From NCBI RefSeq assembly GCF_040954645.1, contig NC_092813.1:17987235-18051234 (forward strand): a DNA stretch of 64,000 bases, given 5' to 3'. Below are positions 1 to 9,962 of this stretch, piece by piece. The DNA comes from Diabrotica undecimpunctata. Taxonomy: Eukaryota > Arthropoda > Insecta > Coleoptera > Chrysomelidae. Each line of letters starts with the position of its first letter. The stretch's first letter is position 1. Position numbers and translations under genes: made by a program. The notes beneath the pieces are model-generated. The model made no database searches and had not been told where the DNA came from. It worked only from the letters and a program-made list of their open reading frames with translations.

Positions 1-333
1 TCGAGCTTTCAATTGTGTTTACAATTATTATCAAGAGCTAAAAAAGACAAAATATCTTACAAGGTTGAACTAGAAAGAAAAAACAATTTTTGTTAACTTA
101 CCAAATAAAAATTAGTTTAGTAAATAAAAATTGCTGCTAATACATCTTAAAAATAATTAATATAAAAATGTCTTAATCTAATAAATGCTTCTCTGAAAAT
201 TTTTTATAATTTTGAAAACATTTTTTTAATACAAAAATAATTGAATTTATGAATAAGTTAAAATAGCAACCAATTACAAATAAGCTCAATGTCATAAATG
301 CCAACATAAAATTTTTATTTTTGACAATTATAT
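1..333 (+). repeat. Left arm of a ~330-bp inverted repeat
   Basis: The reverse complement of this stretch recurs at 716-1049, starting from a shared XhoI-like CTCGAG terminus and ending at an ATATAATTGTCAA-type junction. The arms differ by scattered substitutions and small indels. The arm is a second, opposite copy of part of the Penelope-type coding frame in the right arm, but a one-base deletion in the sequence matching 760-770 shifts its frame. The arm starts at base 1, so the element may extend beyond the window. Confidence 0.85.
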
Positions 334-519
334 TGTCAAAAATTAAAATTTCGTTTAAACATTCTTTTTCTGTTTAGTAACAAAAAATAGGAAGATTTAT
401 TCACCGTTGACAGATGTCTGAAAAAATGTAACAGATATATGGAGAATTTAATATGACATTTCACAAGTTTTATATATAAATCATAAAGAAAGAATATAAT
501 TATAAATTTTGCTTAGATT

Positions 520-831
520 TTAAATTTCTGATCTTTTGTTTAAATTATTATCACTTTTGCTAATACAAACCGTTTCCAAAAAAGTCCTTTTAAATTTATT
601 ACTTTCACTATATAAAATTTTAATGTTATCAAAATCCATAATATGGTCTTTATCGATTACATGCTCTGCCAAAGCACAAGATGGTTTTTTAATTCTGCAA
701 TCACTTTTGTGAGAAATATAATTGTCAACAATAAAAATTTTATGTTGGCATTTATGACATTGAGGCTTATTTGTAATTGGTTGCAATTTTAACTTATTTA
801 TAAATTCAATTATTTTTGTATTAAAAAAATG
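520..831 (-). pseudogene. Penelope-like element fragment, C-terminal endonuclease region
   Basis: The minus-strand frame is open from about 831 to the stop at 520. It carries the pattern HKSDCRIKKPSCALAEHV followed by a DFDNIKIL segment and a KR-x-FLE segment. This matches the C-terminal half of the GIY-YIG endonuclease of Penelope-like retroelements as I know it, where ALAEHV precedes a hydrophobic FD-x-KIL stretch and a KR-rich helix. The GIY-YIG core and the reverse transcriptase are absent, so this is a fragment. No ATG is needed, and the first start-like codon (786) is TTG. The family call rests on pattern recognition only. Confidence 0.6.
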
Positions 832-1049
832 TTTTCAAAATTATAAAAAAATTTCAGAAAAGCATTTATTAGATTAAGACATTTTTATATTAATTATTTT
901 TAAGATGTATTAGCAGCAATTTTTATTTACTAAACTAATTTTTATTTGGTAAGTTAACAAAAATGGTTTTTTCTTTCTAGTTCAACCTTGTAAGATATTT
1001 TGTCTTTTTTAGCTCTTGATAATAATTGTAAACACAATTGAAAGCTCGA
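716..1049 (-). repeat. Right arm of the inverted repeat
   Basis: This arm is the reverse-complement partner of 1-333. On the minus strand it holds the upstream part of the Penelope-type endonuclease frame. With the left arm it forms a potential hairpin with a ~380-bp loop. Penelope elements are often found as inverted or partial tandem copies, so this may be a rearranged Penelope insertion rather than a DNA transposon. No target duplication can be tested because the left end is cut by the window. Confidence 0.85.
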
Positions 1050-1153
1050 GATTAAAAAAATAGTTAACCAATAGCCCTTTTATTGACTCCAACCCATCCA
1101 AAACAGTTATACATTTGTTCCAAACGAGTCACAAGTACTTCTTTTTTCTTATT

Positions 1154-1155
<2 letters not shown>

Positions 1156-1234
<79 letters not shown>
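1156..1234. repeat. (TA)n microsatellite
   Basis: About 79 bp of uninterrupted TA dinucleotide. The Ile-Tyr-rich frame across it is an artefact of the repeat. Confidence 0.97.
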
Positions 1235-1238
<4 letters not shown>

Positions 1239-1300
1239 ATGATATGTGAATGCGATGTAAGAAAACTACAAGTTGCTCTTATTTACCGGCTAGCTTTATG

Positions 1301-3514
1301 AAGATAAAAATAATTTTTTTTTTTTTTAAGTTGATTAATTTGTAATATTGATAAATTTAGAAATGCTTTTAATAAAATTTATTGAACGCCTGAAAATATA
1401 AAAAAAATTAGACAAACATTTATTCTACTCACCTTGTATTCTCTAAATCTCACAGGATACTGCTTTTTTTTATGCAAAGTGAATCTTTTCTATTATTGAT
1501 AAAAGAAAATTTCGTTTGTTTATCTAAAGTATAGAAAGAAACGTGCTGTATTTTGAATTTGAATTTTTACTTATTTTTCTTAGAACATGCAGACTCTTAA
1601 CTCAAGCGAGTTCTGTGACCTGTAGTGCTTGATAAAGAAATACAAAATTATATAAAGCAAAAATCACCACACAAGAAGTTTTATTTTTAATGTACTGTGC
1701 AATTATTCACAAGTGATCAATTAAATATTACACAACGATATCTTGTATAATATATAAAGAAAATTATTTAAGATTCTTCCAATAAATAAGCCAATACTTA
1801 ACCGTTTAATACTAATATGAATGGATTTATATTTATGACGTAAAACAATATTGAAGTAAGTATATGAAATTAGTGTTTTGTGAAGTTGCAACAAGAAATC
1901 CTTGATCTAATACGTGTTTGTTTGTCAAAGTATTTATAACCTCACTTACTATCTTTTTAGAGCGAAAACAAAGGTTTATAATCCTTCAATTTTTAGTTTA
2001 ATCGTTTAACTGTTTTGTTTAATGATTTTAGTATGCAAAAGAAACGGTGAATTATATTTGGTTAATATTACAAAAGCGATAATAAAATTTTTGTGAACTT
2101 GACTTCAAATTATATTTTTTTTTAAACAAAGATGATTTAGAATGATATAGGCTGTTTAAAAAGGTAAGATTATTTCTAAAGAAATTTCAAAACTTGCGTT
2201 TAACTTTATTAAAGTTCACTTTCGTCTTTCAGATAATCCCTTCTCTAAAATTTTATGGAAATCTTCGATAACAAAGATTGCATCTTTCAGTGACGTCTTC
2301 TAATGGATTAGGGCCGCAAAACTATCAGAATTATCTCTCCAATGGTTGAGAAATATTTATAAGTACCCAAAATGAATTTTAAATGATCTTCAGTCAAAAA
2401 TAAACACCAAACGGTCTCTTTATTCAGCGAGAATTCAAATGAGTGGAAAAACTCACCTTTCTGGTAGCTGTTGACCTCTTTATGATGACTGCTAACAATT
2501 CCCTTATCGGAAAATATACTGTTAATCTGCAGGCTCTGCTAAAATTTAATCAGAAACGATGGTTTCTTATCGGCAAGGTAATTTGAATATACTTTGTTAT
2601 ACTTCAGGACTTTTTCAAGGTTTTTTTAATACTTTTGAAAAATTGTGACTGCTGAAAAATCAAAAATTTTCGTAACTTCGACTCTTCGTAACTATTGATT
2701 TTCTATCTTTTATTTTTCATTGCTTACCAGATCTCCAAGCATTTTGACAATGTTTTTAAAGATCTGACAGGATTTTTGTATATTTTTGACATTTATGATT
2801 AAAATAAAAAAATATTTTAAATTTTAATAAATTGTTCAATCTTGAGAACTATATTGACTTTTAAAATGAATTGAAACAAATACTAGAGAATTTAAGCTTT
2901 CTTTTGACATATAATTTCTACAATAAATGATAATTTAAATATTAAAATTTTTACTAACAAATTTGACATACACCAATTTTAACATGAATTAGTTGCTTTT
3001 ATTTTGCTTTTATTTAATTTTAAAGCTATCTGAAAGCACTTTTGATATTGAATCACTGAGAATTGTCTTCAGATTACCTGTCCATTAAAGATTATATCAT
3101 TCTGAACTCTTATTTATGAGCTATATCCTATTTCACCTCCTAACACATTTTATTTTCCGAGCTCTATCCATGTCAACTGTATGTTTACTAACAAATTGAA
3201 ACTTCTTACTTTGTGAATAAATGACTTAAATATTTTATCTGTTTTAGAACTGTTGAAGATTCTATTGACTTGTATATATTAGAATTTGGATTATAATAAA
3301 AAATGAAATTAATTAATAAATACAAATTTATGGTTTTTATTTCCACTCGATCCGAAGTGGTTTGATATTTGCTTTTTGTATCTTTATGTTGTGGCTATAT
3401 TGGCTTATTCTGTAAGTATCTCTTACATAAATAATATAATATATATAACGAACAATAACTTAAGTTTAAATCATAATCAATTTCATGATCAACAATTGTT
3501 TTTAGTTTAATTTT

Positions 3515-3546
<32 letters not shown>

Positions 3547-3928
3547 TTATTGAAAAGTGTTTATCAACCAACTATAACTCAGTGGCTATAATAACTCACG
3601 TATTAAAAGAATCTTATTTCTATTATGCTAAATTTGTTTATAATAAACCAACTGGTTTTAATTATAATAATACTAAAATTATTTTGAAAACATTAATTAA
3701 ATCTGGTGATACAATATAGTCGTTATTGGTTTGTTACATGTCTGTGAATTCTGCTTATTTTTGCTTTTAGTTTCTTTCTTATTGTTGAATCTAGTTTCAA
3801 CTATTAAATTAACAACAATAATACAATTGTTTGAGTTAAATATATATGTGGTATATTCAATATTGTCATTTTGTTTTATGTTCATACTATTCATATAAAA
3901 AAAAACTGTTTAGGAGCTTTAATTTCAT

Positions 3929-3930
<2 letters not shown>
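1301..3930. other. AT-rich intergenic DNA, no gene seen
   Basis: I read both strands for coding patterns and saw no conserved protein motif, structured RNA or clear repeat boundary. A short TA run lies at about 3519-3539. Short open frames here, such as 3697-3894, are low-complexity Asn/Ile-rich readings of AT-rich DNA. Confidence 0.6.

Positions 3931-3932
<2 letters not shown>

Positions 3933-3981
<49 letters not shown>
3933..3981. repeat. (TA)n microsatellite
   Basis: About 49 bp of TA dinucleotide, lying directly upstream of the GC-rich tandem repeat that starts at 4021. Confidence 0.95.
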
Positions 3982-3986
<5 letters not shown>

Positions 3987-4020
3987 GTATATATATACAC
4001 ATATATACAAACAACCAGTT

Positions 4021-5216
4021 AATTAGGGCTGCATGGCTATGCTTTGTGCCCCTCCAATTATAAAATTGGCAGGACCCTGGTCTACCTGGCCTTTCGGCAT
4101 ACGACCGCAAGCGCCTCCACTACCCCTACGAGTCCGATACCAAAATGAGGGTGGCACGATGCATAAAGCATCGCGAGGCTCCACCCTTCCCATAGCATAT
4201 GTGTTGTGATTACGCCTCCCATCCGTTAGTCCCTCCCACGGGCGGAAAGGTGACGCAGCCAGAGAAATTTCCACCTCGCACGTAGACTGGTCACCGCCGA
4301 GGATCTCTCCTCTATCCCTCTTAAATCTCCAGGTGGGTACGTGCCGAGACACCGGCGCCCTTAATGGTGGTGTAAGGTCAAAAGAGGTGGAATGAGAGTA
4401 GAGTGTCCCACGAGAGTCTCGTCTCGGATACTAGGAGTGTAGACCGGTGACCGCGACGCCTAAGCGCCTCGAGTGCGTTTCTACAGACCCAACACCCCAA
4501 GCGACGGCTCTCCACCTCTAGTCGCCTCTTACGTCAGGAACGGCTTTCTGACCCCGGCCGTATTCTTATCTCCGCGAGCCGGACGGAAAATTAGGGCTGC
4601 ATTGCTAAAGTGCGTGCCCTCCAAGTACAAAGACCTGGCAGGACCCTGGGCTACCTATCTCGCGACATACGCCCATAGTGAAACCTCTGCCCCTACGAGT
4701 CCGACACCAAAGTGAAGGTGCCACGCAGCGTGTGCAAGTCACACCACGTGGGGGCTTCACCCTCCCCGTAGTACCTGTGTTGCGAGTACCTCACCTACCC
4801 GTTATTCCCACACCACGGGCGGATAGGCTCGGCAGGCGGAGGAATTTCCCCTCGCACGTAGACAGGTCGCCGCCGAGGATCTCTCCTCTACCACTCTTAG
4901 ATCTCCCGGTGGGTACGTGCCGGGGCACCCACACCACGCCTGACACAAGGTCAGGAGAGGTATGTACGGGCCCAGCTCGTTCAACCTCACCAGGCTCTTT
5001 TGGAATGGGAGTAGAGTGGTCCCACGAGAGTCTCGTCTCGGATACTAGGAATGTAGACCGGTGACCGTGTCGCCGAAGCGACCGTGTGCGTTTCTACCAA
5101 CCCGACACCTCAAGCGACGGCTCTTCACCTCCCCATTCCTACCCATTAGTCGCCTCTTACGACAGGCACGGCTTTCTGACCCCGGCCGTATTCTTATCTC
5201 CGCGAGCCGGACGGAA
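4021..5216. repeat. GC-rich tandem repeat, two ~600-bp units
   Basis: Two head-to-tail units begin with AATTAGGGCTGCA at 4021 and 4589 (568 and 628 bp). A third start at 5217 is cut off within about 15 bases. Blocks shared in the same order include one around 4281-4340 and 4857-4916, and the block ending in CCGCGAGCCGGACGGAAAA at 4570-4590 and 5200-5218. On the minus strand both units carry a near-palindromic TAAGAGGCGACT motif. GC content is far above that of the surroundings. The four open frames over it are not conserved between the units in a coding manner, so I treat it as non-coding, perhaps leader repeats of a LINE or a satellite. The family is not recognised. Confidence 0.75.
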
Positions 5217-5339
5217 AATTAGGGCTGCAGTCAGAAGGTTAGTCGGGACGTTAAAGAAACACTCCTATGACTTTTTGTCCAGCTTTCGGAATTGTTTTAT
5301 TCCTTTTTCAAAACGCTGTAATGTAGATAAAAAGAATAT

Positions 5340-5745
5340 TGTGATGATTTTATTTCAATGTCTATTTAATTTATAATGTCTTTATCAAAAGGTTCTTATC
5401 TTAATTTATTAAAAAGCACAATAACTGATATTAGTTTATTTATCACTAAACATACATAATTTATTAGTAGGCGAGCGTAACAGCAATATCGCGAGCGCGA
5501 ATCTTCTTTATTAACTGCCCCTTCAATTAGAGTTCCGTTATTATATACCAGTGCCGTTATCTCGACAAGTCTAAAACCTTCGATGGCGAAACGGTAAAGG
5601 CAAACTGGATTTCCCTCGCATCGGTTCGAACTCATTCTGGAAGGTCATTCAGGTAAATCGAAGCCTCTCGTAAAATCTAAAACATATTAGCATTAGTCAT
5701 CATATATTTTACAGTTATTTTTAGGCCAGGATATTTATCGTAACA
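5340..5745 (-). repeat. Gypsy-1 3' LTR
   Basis: This 406-bp LTR is identical by eye to 11264-11669. The last few codons of pol run into it (pol stop at 5735-5737). A 79-codon frame in both LTRs (5396-5635 and 11320-11559) is the same because the LTRs are the same, and I do not treat it as a gene. Confidence 0.93.
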
Positions 5746-8700
5746 TTGCCCCCCTCTTAAAAGATGGTTCCTCCTGGAACCTTGTCGGGACTGGAACCGG
5801 AACTGTATGCTGGTATCGACAACTGGACCCTCTTTTACAACTTCCAGTTGTATAAAAATGACAAGGGACGGTTTTCTCTCCGCACCAGTAACTATGCGGA
5901 TTGCAACAGACTAACACCTGGACTTCGGTGTCTTTGAAGATCTCCTCCACCATATTTCGGATAACCCTCCAATCTAATTGGCGGCACTCCAGCTTTGGCA
6001 TGGCTAACTTTTGCACGTCGGACTCTAGTACGTGCTCTCTCAATTGAAGTAAGGCTTCCCATACATCTCGGTAGGTAGGTTGGTCACGGGCAGTGTCTTT
6101 TGTTACCAGGTAGAAAATGTAACGTGATGCATCTTGGAGTTTCAAGGTTTTACCGGGAGCTGGCACCTGGCATTGAAGTTCTGCAACTCGACCAAACTTC
6201 CTTCGAAAGACGGATGCCAACCCTGGTGCGTCTTTGATACTGGCCGGGATGGTAAGGGCCAGCGAGTAGTCATCGGGGAGCGCGAGTAGATCTTGCTTTT
6301 CTTCAGTGGTAACACCATGTCTTGCTTTACTGGTACCTCCATAGGCACCCATGAATTCCTCAAACGTGAGGTCAGACACGTCTTGGACTTGGTTTACTTC
6401 CACTTCTTCATCTACGTCGTGGTCACCTTCGAAAGACGCCAGCCGGTTATGGTGTACTATCATCGGCTTTCCCTTCGGAATCTTGCTTATTCGGTAGATG
6501 ACATCGTTGATCTTCTCCATAATTAGGTATGGGCCTTCCCAAAACTGCTGCAATTTGGGAGAACAACCTTTTCGCTTCTTGGGATTATACAGCCATACTT
6601 TGTCGTTCTTCTTAAAGCAACCCTTTTCGGCTTGTGTATCGTACCGTTTCTTCATTCGGTCGCTAGCGATCTGAAGGTGGGAACGGACTAACTCATGTAC
6701 ATCGTCCATTCTTCTTCGTAATTCGATCACATAATCTTCACCTGCTACATCTTCTCCAGGTCGACATCCAAACTCGAGATCACAAGGTAGTCGCATTTCG
6801 CGTCCGAATAGGACTTTGGCTGGTGTCTGGCCTGTTGATTCGTTAACAGCAGATCTGAAGGCCATTGTGAAGAACGGAAGGTATTGGTCCCAGTCTCGCT
6901 GATGATCGGACACCATCTTTGCCAAATACTTGCCAACTGTCCTATTCATTCGTTCTACCATACCATCCGATTGCGGATGATACGCGGTAGTTCTTGTTTT
7001 CTTCATGCCTAGTCTATCACATATTCCTTGGAATAGATCGCTTTCGAAGTTCCTGCCTTGGTCACTATGTATCTCCAAAGGCACTCCAAATCGGCTGATA
7101 TATTCTTGGACCAACTTATCTGCAACGGTGGCGGCCTTCTGGTCGGGAAGTGCGTAAATCTCGACCCACTTAGTAAAGTAATCCATTACTACCAACATGT
7201 ACTTGCCTCCATTTTCACTTTCTGGAAATGGCCCAGCGATGTCCAAAGCTATTCTTTCAAACGGGCTTCCAACATTATATTGTCTCATAGGAGCTCTCCT
7301 TTTCCGGTGAGGCCCGTTACTCGTAGCACAAATAGTACATTTCTTACACCAGTCTTTTACGTCGTCGGAACTGTTCATCCAATAAAACCGTTCCCGAATT
7401 CGCTGAAGGGTTTTCCTTACACCAAAATGCCCTCCTGATGGACTGTCGTGTAACTGAAGAAGTAATTCGGCTATTCTGCTCTTTGGGATCACCAACTGTC
7501 TTCTTTTCTCTGAACCGTCATCATTTTCCAGGACTCGTTTGAGCAAGCCATCTTCGATGATAAATGAGTCCCACTGGGCCCAATACGTCTTAACTACTGA
7601 GCATAGGTTTGATATTTCCTGCCAAGGTGGTCGACGGTTTTCCTCTTTCCATTTTCGGATTTTCTGTATAACTGGATCTCTCTCTTGTTCTTCCCTTATC
7701 TTAGTAGGCGTCCAGCCGTCGTTGACAATCGTCGTTCTTAGCACTGCTGCTTCCTTGGATTCCGTTTTGTTGCAGTGGGAACACTCTGCTGGGCATGGCC
7801 TTCTGGAAAGAGAATCAGCATTTCTGTGGCTAACTCCGGCTCGGTGCTCAATCTTAAAATCGTATTCTTGGAGTCGTTCGATCCACCTGGCTATCTGACC
7901 CTCTGGATTCTTAAACTGCATCAACCACTTAAGGGCGGCATGGTCGGTTCGGATTAAAAACTTCCTTCCATAGAGGTATTGATAGAAGTGCTCTACTGAT
8001 TTCACTACTGCCAGAAGTTCTCTTCTCGTGACGCAATAATTCCGCTCAGGTTTTGAAAGAACTTTACTAAAATATCCGAGGACTCGTTCCTGTCCTCCCT
8101 GAATCTGAGACAGCACTCCTCCAATTCCGACATTACTTGCATCTGTATCTAAGATGAACTCTCCTTCTGGCAGTGGATACCCTAAAATTGGTGCTGTTAT
8201 TAAATGCTTTTTCAAGGTCTCAAAGGCATTTTGGCAGTCTCTATCCCAGCGGTAATCTCTTGCTTCCTCCGTAAGTCGCGTTAATGGCTTAGCGATATCT
8301 GCAAACTTCTTAATAAACCTCCGGTAGTAAGTACATAGTCCAAGAAAACTTCTCACTTGGTGTTTGTCAGTTGGTTTTGGCCATTCCTTAATGGAATCGA
8401 TTTTTCCTTTATCCACGGCCACTCCTTCTTTACTGACTATATGACCCAGATAATTGACTTTACCTTGAAATAGCTGGCACTTCTTGGGGTTTAGCATCAA
8501 TTGGGCAGCTTTAAGTCGATTAAAAACGTTTTCTAAATTTCTCAAATGATCTTCGAATGTCTCCCCCAAGACGATTATGTCGTCTAAATAAACCAGGCAT
8601 GTTTTCCAAGATAACCCTCTCAACACATTTTCCATCAGCCTCTCAAATGTCGCAGGAGCATTACAGAGTCCAAATGGCATAACGTTGAATTGCCACAATC

Positions 8701-9358
8701 CAGATCCTGTGGTGAAAGCTGTCTTTTCTTTATCTACTGGGTCCATTTCTACCTGCCAGTATCCAGACTTCAAATCCAAAGTAGAAAACAATTTACTTCC
8801 AGCCAATGTGTCCAATGTGTCATCGATCCGAGGCAGAGGATAACTATCTTTCTTGGTAACGTTGTTCAGCAAACGGTAATCCACACAGAACCTCGTCGTT
8901 CCGTCTTTCTTCTTAACCAGGACCACCGGAGAGACCCATGGGCTCGTAGAAGGTTCTATCATCCCGTCTTTCTTCATTTCCTGAACAATCGTTTCAGCTT
9001 CCTCTCTTTTCGCCTGTGGTAATCGTCGAGCTGTTTGACGAATTGGCTTAGCATTACCAGTATCAATTTTATGCTTAACAACGGTAGTTCTTCCCGTCAT
9101 TCCTCCTTTCGGTACGAAAATATCACGGTACTGTCGAAGAAATTCCCTTAATTTCCTTTTCTCCATCTGATTTAGAGACTGTCCTGCAACTGCAACCATT
9201 TGGTCGAATTTGTCGTTGGAATTATCAGATGTTGTCGCCTGACGGATTATGGATGTCACAGGTACACAAGTTCCTACTTTTGTCTCTTTCTTTATGGTCA
9301 CTGGGTAGTCATTGACATTGATAAGCCTCACAGGAATTTCCTTAGCCAAAGTCACCAA
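5735..9358 (-). CDS. pol: Gypsy-1 Pol: RT, RNase H, integrase, macro domain, CCCH finger
   Basis: Residues are counted from a TTG at 9358; the frame opens at 9388 and is reached by a -1 shift. RT has LDLKSGY at ~194 and the YLDD active site at 257-260. RNase H starts with DTDAS at ~404. Integrase has an HHCC zinc module (H637, H644, C674, C677) and the triad D706, D766, E802 (D,D35E), then a GPY module at ~942. After that, where Gypsy Pol usually ends or carries a chromodomain, come two extra modules. Residues ~1022-1155 match the TARG1/OARD1 class of macro domains (a YIFYLVTK segment, a QPTY segment and an AMPKLEC segment). Residues 1166-1184 form a C-x7-C-x5-C-x3-H finger. K1087 aligns with the TARG1 catalytic lysine. 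The GCGLD loop with the catalytic Asp appears shortened and changed, so hydrolase activity is doubtful. The last codons lie in the 3' LTR. Confidence 0.93.
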   Translation of the reverse strand: MVTLAKEIPVRLINVNDYPVTIKKETKVGTCVPVTSIIRQATTSDNSNDKFDQMVAVAGQSLNQMEKRKLREFLRQYRDIFVPKGGMTGRTTVVKHKIDTGNAKPIRQTARRLPQAKREEAETIVQEMKKDGMIEPSTSPWVSPVVLVKKKDGTTRFCVDYRLLNNVTKKDSYPLPRIDDTLDTLAGSKLFSTLDLKSGYWQVEMDPVDKEKTAFTTGSGLWQFNVMPFGLCNAPATFERLMENVLRGLSWKTCLVYLDDIIVLGETFEDHLRNLENVFNRLKAAQLMLNPKKCQLFQGKVNYLGHIVSKEGVAVDKGKIDSIKEWPKPTDKHQVRSFLGLCTYYRRFIKKFADIAKPLTRLTEEARDYRWDRDCQNAFETLKKHLITAPILGYPLPEGEFILDTDASNVGIGGVLSQIQGGQERVLGYFSKVLSKPERNYCVTRRELLAVVKSVEHFYQYLYGRKFLIRTDHAALKWLMQFKNPEGQIARWIERLQEYDFKIEHRAGVSHRNADSLSRRPCPAECSHCNKTESKEAAVLRTTIVNDGWTPTKIREEQERDPVIQKIRKWKEENRRPPWQEISNLCSVVKTYWAQWDSFIIEDGLLKRVLENDDGSEKRRQLVIPKSRIAELLLQLHDSPSGGHFGVRKTLQRIRERFYWMNSSDDVKDWCKKCTICATSNGPHRKRRAPMRQYNVGSPFERIALDIAGPFPESENGGKYMLVVMDYFTKWVEIYALPDQKAATVADKLVQEYISRFGVPLEIHSDQGRNFESDLFQGICDRLGMKKTRTTAYHPQSDGMVERMNRTVGKYLAKMVSDHQRDWDQYLPFFTMAFRSAVNESTGQTPAKVLFGREMRLPCDLEFGCRPGEDVAGEDYVIELRRRMDDVHELVRSHLQIASDRMKKRYDTQAEKGCFKKNDKVWLYNPKKRKGCSPKLQQFWEGPYLIMEKINDVIYRISKIPKGKPMIVHHNRLASFEGDHDVDEEVEVNQVQDVSDLTFEEFMGAYGGTSKARHGVTTEEKQDLLALPDDYSLALTIPASIKDAPGLASVFRRKFGRVAELQCQVPAPGKTLKLQDASRYIFYLVTKDTARDQPTYRDVWEALLQLREHVLESDVQKLAMPKLECRQLDWRVIRNMVEEIFKDTEVQVLVCCNPHSYWCGEKTVPCHFYTTGSCKRGSSCRYQHTVPVPVPTRFQEEPSFKRGAMLR
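5746..5758 (-). promoter_or_regulatory. Gypsy-1 polypurine tract
   Basis: On the minus strand AAGAGGGGGGCAA abuts the 3' LTR. This is the expected place for the plus-strand primer of an LTR retrotransposon. Confidence 0.8.
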
Positions 9359-9369
9359 TTCCTTTCCAA

Positions 9370-9891
9370 TTATGATTCCACGCCAACCTCATCGTCGTGG
9401 TTCCAAGGCTCCATCATAACAGGTCTCCCTTCGTCCACAATTCCCTGTAGCCGCGCTACTATGATCGTTTCGCTTCTCGCAGGCACGACTGTATCTTCTT
9501 TAATGGCTGCTTGCACAGTGTTGTCATTATGTGGATGGAGAAATACTTCCTCGTTGCCAACTTTGATTACCTTATTCTTAAAATCCAATTGGAATCCATG
9601 CATATTCATTACGTCCATTCCTAATATAACATCCTCTTCGATGTCAGCAACTTTAACAGTATGGACAAACTTTTCTGCTCCAATTCCCAATTGTACCTGG
9701 ATTTCTCCATGAATGTTGGCATTTTCACCTGTAGCGGTCCGAAGTCGCAACCTCGTTGGTAACAATTTCTTTCGGCTGTTTATAACTGTCGGACGTATAA
9801 TGGTTCTGGTCGCTCCGGTATCCACCAACAACGTATGCTTTTTACCATTTATGTCTCCATCTACATATACACTATCTTCACGACATTTCAA
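9370..9891 (-). CDS. Gypsy-1 aspartic protease
   Basis: This frame encodes the retroviral-type aspartic protease that processes the polyprotein. LLVDTGATRTII carries the DTG active site, and a later ILGMD segment fits the conserved ILG flap-side motif. The frame has no useful ATG: it opens at 10002, inside gag, and is most simply made as a Gag-protease fusion by a -1 shift. It ends at 9370, and pol continues in the next -1 frame, which opens at 9388. Protease thus lies in its own frame between gag and pol. An extra ~60 residues follow the fold. Confidence 0.85.
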   Translation of the reverse strand: MKCREDSVYVDGDINGKKHTLLVDTGATRTIIRPTVINSRKKLLPTRLRLRTATGENANIHGEIQVQLGIGAEKFVHTVKVADIEEDVILGMDVMNMHGFQLDFKNKVIKVGNEEVFLHPHNDNTVQAAIKEDTVVPARSETIIVARLQGIVDEGRPVMMEPWNHDDEVGVES

Positions 9892-9962
9892 AGAAGCTAT
9901 TAGTATGAGAGGGTCTTTGGAAAAGTTCTGAGTCGAAGCTGTCCCCCTAAGGCTGACCCGTT

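Noticed and set aside
1083..1301. 72-codon Ile-Tyr-rich frame.
   Set aside because: It is a reading of the (TA)n microsatellite; the same happens at 3925-4110 and 55665-55856.
4473..5376. Several 60-130-codon frames over the GC-rich tandem repeat.
   Set aside because: High GC lowers stop frequency. The frames are not maintained between the two units and match no family I know.
5396..5635. 79-codon frame also present at 11320-11559.
   Set aside because: The identity is explained by the identical LTRs, and there is no coding signature.
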